From contig DAHXOM010000260.1 in assembly GCA_027364825.1 (NCBI GenBank), forward strand, positions 1 through 5,045: a stretch of 5,045 bases of DNA, given 5' to 3'. The translations under genes were made by a program, and so were the position numbers. The notes beneath the pieces are model-generated. The model saw only the letters and a program-made list of their open reading frames with translations. It ran no database searches and had not been told where the DNA came from. The stretch's first letter is position 1. Each line of letters begins with the position of its first letter. This DNA comes from a bacterium. Lineage in GTDB: Bacteria; JAMCPX01. Shown piece after piece: positions 1-5,045 of the stretch.

Positions 1-569
1 CTACCATTTATCAGGCTTATGTGGGTGAGGCAAGGGCATACGAGACCATGGGGGACCAGGCAAAGCTCACGCAAACAAGTGCATTCAATGATTACGAACA
101 AGGTATGGCAATGGCGAAAAATGCTATACAGGTAAATCCAAAAGGAGCGATGGGGTACTACTGGTATGCTGCAAATCTCGGAAGAAAAACCGAGGTGCAG
201 GGCGTTTTGAATTCCCTGATCTCATTGCCGGAGTTCAAAAAGAACCTCGGTATGGCTTATGAGCTTGATAAGACGAACCCGGACATACTCGAAGTGTATG
301 GTGAGATGTACTATGAACTGCAGTGGGTGGTAAGCGACAGCAACGGAAAGGCAATGGATTTTATCAACAGATCTCTCAAGTCAAATCCCCACCTGACCCT
401 CGCTATGGTAATAAAAGGCAAGATCCTCATCAGGGAAGGGAAGTATCAACAGGCAAGAAAGATACTGACCGAGGCTATAAATTTCAAAACTCCGCTGTAC
501 AGGGCCGACTGGGCTATGTATGACAGGCCACTTGCCGAGAAGCTGCTGGATTCGATTAAAGACAAATAA
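1..569 (+). CDS. Tetratricopeptide-repeat protein, C-terminal part (5' end outside window)
   Basis: The reading frame is open from base 3 to a TAA at 567-569 and gives 188 residues with no start that must be the true one. A GTG at 21 is in frame, but the frame continues upstream of it, so the gene is treated as truncated by the window edge. The protein is helical and shows degenerate TPR-type units: a helix pair ending in GYYWYAANLGR (about 162-194), a unit around AYELDKTNPDILEVYGEMYYEL (about 258-321), and a clear last unit from NGKAMDFINRSLKSNP through GKILIREGKYQQARKILTEAI (about 343-479). The WYAANLGR stretch followed by a spacer and an ELDK-NPD unit resembles TPR proteins seen in delta-proteobacteria and, more loosely, TRAP-transporter T-component-like proteins. 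That resemblance is from memory, not a search. TPR proteins usually act as protein-interaction scaffolds; the partner here is unknown. Any signal peptide or lipobox would lie outside the window. The gene ends 12 bp before a strong hairpin, so it is probably transcribed separately from the downstream operon. Confidence 0.5.
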   Translation, partial: TIYQAYVGEARAYETMGDQAKLTQTSAFNDYEQGMAMAKNAIQVNPKGAMGYYWYAANLGRKTEVQGVLNSLISLPEFKKNLGMAYELDKTNPDILEVYGEMYYELQWVVSDSNGKAMDFINRSLKSNPHLTLAMVIKGKILIREGKYQQARKILTEAINFKTPLYRADWAMYDRPLAEKLLDSIKDK

Positions 570-581
570 TCAAAACAAGAG

Positions 582-614
582 ACAGGGAAGCCGGCCTATG
601 GCCGGCTTCCCTGT
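582..614 (+). terminator. Intrinsic terminator after the TPR gene
   Basis: A perfect 15-bp inverted repeat (arms 582-596 and 600-614) with a 3-base loop (TAT) is centred on a GC-rich CCGGCC/GGCCGG core. It begins 12 bp after the TAA of the TPR gene. The sequence after the right arm is T-rich but interrupted by C (TCTTTC), so the U-tract is mediocre while the stem is very stable. Position and form fit rho-independent termination of the upstream gene, which would insulate it from the kinase operon. Confidence 0.85.
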
Positions 615-673
615 TCTTTCCAATAGATTTTCCCAGTTAACCGCCTCAACATCCGGGAAAGCTACAATGACTA

Positions 674-700
674 TTTACAAGAGTTGTTGTCTGATATATT
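674..700 (+). promoter_or_regulatory. Candidate sigma-70-type promoter with extended -10 for the kinase operon
   Basis: TTTACA at 674-679 matches five of six bases of the -35 consensus. TATATT at 695-700 matches five of six of the -10 consensus and is preceded by TG at 692-693, giving the extended -10 form TGnTATATT. The spacer is 15 bp, shorter than ideal, but an extended -10 tolerates a poor -35. Transcription would start around 706-709, at or just before the kinase ATG. No -24/-12 sigma-54 promoter was seen in 615-708. This is a motif match by eye in an AT-rich region, so chance similarity is possible. Confidence 0.45.
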
Positions 701-708
701 AAGATATT

Positions 709-2922
709 ATGGATCAGGAAACAAGAAAAAGGCGTATTGAATTCGCCATTATCATCGTTATCATTGCCTTCCTCATAGGCTTAACATCATTGGAATCCAA
801 TGTGTATCACGTAATACTGAAAGTGCCTATATCGAAGAACGCACTCGTATTTACATTTATCAACCTTAATATTGTATTAATAACCCTGCTGATATTCCTT
901 GTTCTACGGAACACCGCAAAGATAATATTCGGAGAAAGGCAGGCTTTCGGCAGGTTAAAGGTCAGGACGAAGCTTGCACTGGCGTTCGTATTCTTTTCTA
1001 TAATTCCAACCATTGTTATGTTCATCATATCTTCAGGTTTTATAACCCACACGATCAACAGCTGGTTCAGCAGCCAGGTTGAGAGCTCATTGACGCAGTC
1101 GTTGGAAATAGCGAAAACATACTACGAGAGCGTAGCGCAGAACACTATTTCCTTTTCTTCCGCGATAGGAAAGGGTATTGTGGAAAATGGGTTATTCCCG
1201 GACGGTTCACGGCAGGAATTGCACAGGTATATCGCGGCAAAAATGAAGGAGTACAATCTTACCTCGGTCGAACTCTATGATCCGGACGGAAAGCTCATCA
1301 CCTTTGTTCACCCGCAGGATAAGAACGAGAGCCAGACGGGTATGAAGCAGGTGATGGACGCACTCCACGGGAATATAAAAACATTTATAGAGAGTATCGG
1401 AAACAGCGATATGATCAAAGGGTTTTCGCCGATCTATCTGACCGGTGGTAAAGAGCCTGCAGGGCTTGTTGTGGGGAACTACTTCGTAAAAAAAAGCCTT
1501 GTCGAAAAAATGGCGGAGATACAGCAGGGATACAGGGAATACCGTCAGCAGCAGATATTGAAACCACACCTGAAAACAAGCTATATACTGTTTCTCGTCC
1601 TAATCTCACTGCTGATGATCTTTTCTTCGATTTGGCTGAGCGTTTATATTGCAAAGGGCATATCCGTCCAACTCGACAACCTGGTTTCTGCTACGAAGAA
1701 GATCGTTGCCAATAACTATGATGTGCATATCGAGAGGAAAAGCAAGGACGAGGTCGGCGACCTCGTGGACGCGTTTAATACCATGGCAAAGGAGTTGAAG
1801 CAGAACAGGGAGAGCCTTGCTCTCGCCTATGTTGAGCAGTCACAGCGGAAAGCCTATATCGAAGCCATACTCAACAGTATTTCATCGGGCGTTGTAGCAA
1901 TAGACGGTAACGGCTACATTACGATGATCAATGCTGCTGCGGGGAAGGTTATGAACATAGACCCCGCTCAGGCAGTGAACAGGTATTATCAGGACATCAT
2001 GGCGAAAGATATTATATCCCCTGCGGAGGAAATGCTGAGGGATATGAGGCGGAGCAATATTGCAACAAGCACCAGGGAGATCTCCATAAATATTCAGGGG
2101 CAGGTAAAGATATTTATTCTGAGGCTGACATCGCTGAAAAGCTATAATGACAGAATGACCGGTTACATCGTTGTGTTCGAAGATGTAACGGATCTGATAA
2201 AGATGCAGAAGATTGCAACATGGCAGGAGGTCGCAAAAAGGATGGCGCATGAGATAAAGAACCCCCTGACACCGATACGGCTGTCCGCGGAACGATTGAG
2301 GAGGAAATACCTCGATATAATCCCATCCGAAAAAGAGGTGTTCGACGAATGCACCCGTACTATCGTAACCGAGGTTGATGAGCTCAGGAGGCTTGTGGAT
2401 GAATTCTATAGTTTTGCCCGCATGCCGGTGAGCCAACCCAAGCCGAACTCTATCAATGAGCTTTTGTCGGAGATCTATTCGCTGTATGCTTCGGCCCACA
2501 GGGACATCAGGTTCTCTCTTGACAGGGACGAACGTACACCGCTGATAAAGTTCGACAGGTCCCAGATCAGAAGGGTCGTTATAAACCTTATCGAGAATGC
2601 CGTATGGGCGGTGGACGGGGAGGGTGAAATAACATTACGATCGGTCTATGACGATAAAAACGGTGTCGTAAGGATAGAGGTGATCGATACGGGTGCGGGT
2701 ATCGATGATTTGGACAAATCCAAAATATTTGATCTATACTATTCAAAGAAAAAGGGAGGATCCGGGCTTGGGCTTGCAATCGTGCAGAGGATTATAACCG
2801 AACATAACGGCAAGATAAGGGTAGAGGATAATAAACCGAAGGGTACAAAGTTTATCGTGGAGTTGTCTGCTGTTGAAGAAGGAGAGCTTTTTAATGAAAA
2901 GAGAGGTAAAACCGTTTCATGA
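709..2922 (+). CDS. ntrY: NtrY-type membrane sensor histidine kinase (HAMP, PAS, HisKA, HATPase)
   Basis: This 737-residue kinase has the usual NtrY layout and length. Membrane segments lie at about 11-28, 45-66, 88-113 and 291-314; the loop from about 114 to 290 is probably an extracytoplasmic sensor region (it contains YDPDGKLI, reminiscent of Cache/PAS-like folds). A HAMP domain follows at about 315-368 (DEVG at 347-350), then a PAS domain at about 380-490 (ILNSISSGVVAIDGNGYIT). The DHp helix carries the phosphoacceptor in AHEIKNPLTPIRLSAERL, with His514 and the ExxN pair Glu515/Asn518 linked to kinase and phosphatase activity. The ATP-binding domain shows the N box (NLIENA, Asn630), G1 (DTGAGI, 660-665) and G2 (GSGLGL, 684-689), so it should be catalytically intact. 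In the family this protein phosphorylates NtrX; the ligand here is unknown. The ATG at 709 is chosen because an in-frame TAA lies at 700-702; no Shine-Dalgarno is visible. One oddity is Gln321 where the HAMP first helix normally has proline. The name rests on architecture; the true physiological role need not be nitrogen control. Confidence 0.93.
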   Translation: MDQETRKRRIEFAIIIVIIAFLIGLTSLESNVYHVILKVPISKNALVFTFINLNIVLITLLIFLVLRNTAKIIFGERQAFGRLKVRTKLALAFVFFSIIPTIVMFIISSGFITHTINSWFSSQVESSLTQSLEIAKTYYESVAQNTISFSSAIGKGIVENGLFPDGSRQELHRYIAAKMKEYNLTSVELYDPDGKLITFVHPQDKNESQTGMKQVMDALHGNIKTFIESIGNSDMIKGFSPIYLTGGKEPAGLVVGNYFVKKSLVEKMAEIQQGYREYRQQQILKPHLKTSYILFLVLISLLMIFSSIWLSVYIAKGISVQLDNLVSATKKIVANNYDVHIERKSKDEVGDLVDAFNTMAKELKQNRESLALAYVEQSQRKAYIEAILNSISSGVVAIDGNGYITMINAAAGKVMNIDPAQAVNRYYQDIMAKDIISPAEEMLRDMRRSNIATSTREISINIQGQVKIFILRLTSLKSYNDRMTGYIVVFEDVTDLIKMQKIATWQEVAKRMAHEIKNPLTPIRLSAERLRRKYLDIIPSEKEVFDECTRTIVTEVDELRRLVDEFYSFARMPVSQPKPNSINELLSEIYSLYASAHRDIRFSLDRDERTPLIKFDRSQIRRVVINLIENAVWAVDGEGEITLRSVYDDKNGVVRIEVIDTGAGIDDLDKSKIFDLYYSKKKGGSGLGLAIVQRIITEHNGKIRVEDNKPKGTKFIVELSAVEEGELFNEKRGKTVS

Positions 2923-4277
2923 GTAACAATACTGTACTTGTTGTAGACGATGAAGACTATATCCGCTCAACCATAGCCGGCATACTGAACGATGAACATT
3001 ACGACGTACGGCTTGCCAAAGACGGGTTTGAGGCATTGGCAGCGATGAAAAGCTTCGATCCCCAGATTGTTTTGCTTGATATATGGCTTCCGCAGATGGA
3101 CGGGATTGAAGTCCTGAAGAGAATCAAGGAACAATATCCCGACACCATCGTGATCATGATATCAGGACATGGGACCATAGATACTGCGGTTAAAACCATC
3201 AAAATGGGGGCTTATGATTTCATAGAGAAACCATTGTCAGCCGATAAGCTGCTCATCACCATCAGCAATGGACTCAAGGTGTTCAACCTGCAGCAGGAGA
3301 ACAGGCAATTAAAGGTTACGATAGAGAAAAAGTATGAAATTATCAGCATATCGAAGTCCATGGAGGACTTGAAGAAGAAGATAGCCATTGTTGCCCCTTC
3401 GGACAGCTGGGTGATGATAACCGGTGAAAACGGTACCGGCAAAGAGCTTGTTGCAAACGCCATACACAGGCTCAGCTCGAGGGCGAACATGCCTTTTATC
3501 GATGTGAACTGTGCAGCCATACCCGAGGAGCTTATGGAGAGCGAATTATTCGGGCATGAAAAGGGCTCGTTTACCGGCGCGGACAAAAAACGGATAGGGA
3601 AGCTCGAGCTTGCAGACCGCGGAACACTGTTTCTTGATGAGGTCGGAGACATGAGCATACGTATGCAGGCCAAGCTCCTGCGCACGCTGGAAGAAGGACG
3701 ATTTACCAGGATAGGTGGGAACGATCCCATAACGATAGATATCCGCGTTGTCGCAGCTACGAACAAGATAATCAAAGATGAGATAAGGGACGGCAGGTTC
3801 CGGGAAGACCTTTATTACAGATTGAATGTGATTCCTCTGCACATAGCACCCCTCAGGGAAAGGAAAGAAGATATACCCGTGCTTACGGAGTATTTCCTGA
3901 ATGAAAAAAATAAAATCAGCAGGCAAAAAAAGAAAATAATGCCCGCTGCCATGGGTTCGCTGAGCTCGTATGTATGGAAAGGCAATGTACGGGAGCTTAA
4001 AAATCTCGTAGAGAGACTTTTTGTCCTTGTCGAAGGGGACGTTATAGACCTCGAAGATCTTCCAAGAGAGATACGTTCATACACCAGCGATAATAATAAC
4101 AACGAACAGGCGGAGGACAGGCTGCATTCGGCCAAAAACGCCTTTGAAAAAGATTATATCATACGCATGCTCAGGGAGAACAACTGGAATATAACAAAAA
4201 CAGCGCACAAGGTCGGCATTTCGAGGGAGAACCTTTCGAGGAAGATGAAATTGCTCGGGATTGAAAGGGAAGTCTGA
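2919..4277 (+). CDS. ntrX: NtrX-type sigma-54-dependent response regulator (REC, AAA+, Fis HTH)
   Basis: This 452-residue cytoplasmic regulator is the partner of the kinase just upstream. The receiver domain (about 4-118) has the acidic pair at 10-12, phosphoacceptor Asp54 in VLLDIWLP, Ser82 and Lys104 (FIEKP). The AAA+ domain (about 143-375) has Walker A GENGTGKE (169-176), the sigma-54 contact loop GSFTGA (216-221), Walker B LFLDE (237-241), the arginine-finger segment GRFREDLYYRLN (292-303) and sensor II GNVREL (355-360). A Fis-type helix-turn-helix ends the protein (about 406-450, ITKTAHKVGISRENLSRKMKLLGI). All parts needed for phosphorylation, ATP hydrolysis, sigma-54 remodelling and enhancer binding are visible. 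The ATG overlaps the kinase stop as ATGA (2919-2922), and AGAGGT at 2902-2907 is a possible ribosome site with a rather long 11-base spacer; an in-frame TAA at 2907 rules out earlier starts. An Asn-rich linker (DNNNNE, 391-396) separates the AAA+ and DNA-binding domains. A closely related NtrC/AtoC-type regulator is the alternative name; pairing with an NtrY-like kinase favours NtrX. Confidence 0.93.
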   Translation: MSNNTVLVVDDEDYIRSTIAGILNDEHYDVRLAKDGFEALAAMKSFDPQIVLLDIWLPQMDGIEVLKRIKEQYPDTIVIMISGHGTIDTAVKTIKMGAYDFIEKPLSADKLLITISNGLKVFNLQQENRQLKVTIEKKYEIISISKSMEDLKKKIAIVAPSDSWVMITGENGTGKELVANAIHRLSSRANMPFIDVNCAAIPEELMESELFGHEKGSFTGADKKRIGKLELADRGTLFLDEVGDMSIRMQAKLLRTLEEGRFTRIGGNDPITIDIRVVAATNKIIKDEIRDGRFREDLYYRLNVIPLHIAPLRERKEDIPVLTEYFLNEKNKISRQKKKIMPAAMGSLSSYVWKGNVRELKNLVERLFVLVEGDVIDLEDLPREIRSYTSDNNNNEQAEDRLHSAKNAFEKDYIIRMLRENNWNITKTAHKVGISRENLSRKMKLLGIEREV

Positions 4278-4909
4278 TGTTGTGGTATGTAAGCGGATAC
4301 AGTCTGTTGAAGGGTGCGGAAAAGCATAAAGATATCTTCACAAAAGCAAAGAGACATGCGTTTAAAGCAGGCGCAAACATTGATTTGAATCCCGGTCATA
4401 ATCAAGGCTATATAGTACTGTCCGGAGAAGTACGGTGTGATTTCACGGCCAGATCGAACCAGTCACTCGGTTTGATCTCTTTGCTCGGCGGTGAATGCTT
4501 CGGCGGCCTGGACTCGGGTTCCGGCTCGAACGTGGTCCTGACTGCCATGCAGTCTGCGCAGATAATCGAAGTGCCCTTTGAGGAGATGGTCACGATAGCG
4601 AAGTCGTCCGACAGTGTCCATCTTGCCTTTCACAAAGGCATACTGAGGAGGAAGGTCGTTGTTCCGGTGAGCCCGGACACACTTGTTTTTAAACCTCCGC
4701 AACTAAGGCTCGAGGAGGCGTTGAAGATACTCGCCGCCAAGATCGGCGAGCACCGAAAATCATCCATATCCCTGCGCATAAGGCCAACTTCCGGGAGGCT
4801 TGCGAAGATGATAGGACTCGGCAGGCTGCACACGATCCTCACCATCGCAGAATTATACAACGAACACAAGCTTGTTCCCGACATAAATACGCTCACCCTG
4901 CCTCTGTAA
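4277..4909 (+). CDS. CRP/FNR-like protein with degenerate effector and DNA-reading residues
   Basis: This 210-residue soluble protein reads like a shortened, diverged CRP-family regulator. Residues about 23-105 fit a cyclic-nucleotide-binding-like beta barrel: GYIVLSGEVRC (44-54), then LLGGECFGGL (69-78) and a strand ending AMQSAQIIEVPFEEM (90-104). A helix RLEEALKILAAKIG (144-157) matches the segment before the CRP winged helix, and RLAKMIGLGRLHTIL with the wing strand INTLTL (174-208) matches its helix-turn-helix. Against E. coli CRP by eye, the phosphate-cassette Glu of the GEL motif is Gly77 and the Arg-Ser pair is Ser84-Asn85, so cAMP or cGMP binding is unlikely. In the recognition helix Arg183 is kept, but the usual Glu and second Arg are Leu184 and Leu188. 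No cysteine cluster for an iron-sulfur site is present (only Cys54 and Cys74). The ATG overlaps the regulator's stop by one base (TGATG), with AAGGGA at 4265-4270 as ribosome site, so coupled translation is likely. Function is unknown; an accessory of the two-component pair is inferred from context. Confidence 0.88.
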   Translation: MLWYVSGYSLLKGAEKHKDIFTKAKRHAFKAGANIDLNPGHNQGYIVLSGEVRCDFTARSNQSLGLISLLGGECFGGLDSGSGSNVVLTAMQSAQIIEVPFEEMVTIAKSSDSVHLAFHKGILRRKVVVPVSPDTLVFKPPQLRLEEALKILAAKIGEHRKSSISLRIRPTSGRLAKMIGLGRLHTILTIAELYNEHKLVPDINTLTLPL

Positions 4910-5045
4910 GGGGGCTACCCCGGAAAATGCAAGAGAAACGTCAGACATGGAAGGATAAAGAAAAGGAAGAGTTTGATCCGAAGTGAAGTGAAACACCTGC
5001 GAACTGCCTGATATTCTTTCATAGTATTCTGCGTGGACTGCTTCT
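4910..5045. other. Downstream intergenic stretch with weak hairpin, no convincing gene
   Basis: After the TAA of the CRP-like gene there is a small hairpin with a 4-bp stem (GGGG 4911-4914, CCCC 4918-4921, loop CTA) and no T-tract, too weak to call a terminator. A purine-rich tract (about 4922-4970) and a short tandem GAAGT repeat at 4980-4989 follow. The + strand shows only tiny frames (19 codons from 4927). The - strand is open from the window edge to a stop at 4915-4917, which could be the tail of a convergent gene but is not supported by any recognisable family. Whether the operon continues to the right cannot be told from this window. Confidence 0.5.

Noticed and set aside
582..614. The perfect inverted repeat as a mobile-element end or operator
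   Set aside because: Its position 12 bp after a stop codon, tight 3-base loop and following T-rich bases fit a terminator better; no partner repeat, target duplication or transposase is present in the window.
520..702. A 60-codon + strand frame spanning the end of the TPR gene and the intergenic region
   Set aside because: It overlaps the TPR gene end, runs through the terminator hairpin, and has no recognisable motif.
615..708. A sigma-54 (-24/-12) promoter for autoregulation of the operon
   Set aside because: No GG and GC pair with the required 10-base spacing in a TGGCAC/TTGC context was found; the region better fits a sigma-70-type extended -10.
1882..2499. A long minus-strand open frame (205 codons) opposite the kinase gene
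   Set aside because: It lies entirely inside the kinase coding region, whose frame carries PAS and HisKA motifs; the antisense translation shows no recognisable domain and is rich in His, Cys and Arg as expected for a shadow frame.
3212..3775. A 187-codon minus-strand open frame opposite the AAA+ domain
   Set aside because: The sense frame has Walker A, GSFTGA and Walker B motifs; the antisense product is Ser/Phe-rich low-information sequence with no domain.
4927..4986. A 19-codon + strand frame (ATG to TGA) rich in charged residues after the CRP-like gene
   Set aside because: It is very short, has no well placed ribosome site and resembles no known peptide; its composition just reflects the purine-rich tract.

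Overview
The window appears to come from a Gram-negative bacterium of moderate GC content, most likely in the former Deltaproteobacteria (Desulfobacterota) or a related group such as Nitrospirota. The reasons are the NtrY/NtrX-type sigma-54 signalling pair, the style of the tetratricopeptide protein, and an NtrX that keeps its sigma-54 contact loop. This placement is an inference from protein style; no marker gene is present. All convincing genes lie on the + strand.

Layout: (1) Bases 1-569 hold the 3' end of a tetratricopeptide-repeat protein. Its gene closes with a perfect 15-bp hairpin at 582-614 that looks like an intrinsic terminator. (2) Bases 615-708 are a short AT-rich promoter region. 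An extended -10 element sits so close to the next ATG that the message may be leaderless. (3) Bases 709-4909 are a compact three-gene operon: an NtrY-type membrane histidine kinase (709-2922), an NtrX-type sigma-54 activator response regulator (2919-4277), and a small CRP/FNR-like protein (4277-4909). The junctions overlap by 4 bp (ATGA) and 1 bp (TGATG), so all three are probably translationally coupled. (4) Bases 4910-5045 hold no convincing gene, only a weak small hairpin and a purine-rich tract.

Working model: the kinase senses an unknown signal through a roughly 175-residue extracytoplasmic region and an internal PAS domain, and autophosphorylates on His514. The phosphoryl group passes to Asp54 of the response regulator, whose AAA+ ATPase then remodels sigma-54 RNA polymerase at unknown target promoters. 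The third protein is the unusual part. It has the outline of a CRP-family regulator (cyclic-nucleotide-binding-like barrel plus winged helix), but the residues that bind cAMP and several that read DNA in CRP are replaced. Its tight coupling to the kinase/regulator pair suggests a dedicated accessory or modulatory role rather than a classical cAMP-dependent regulator. That accessory role is an inference from sequence and context.
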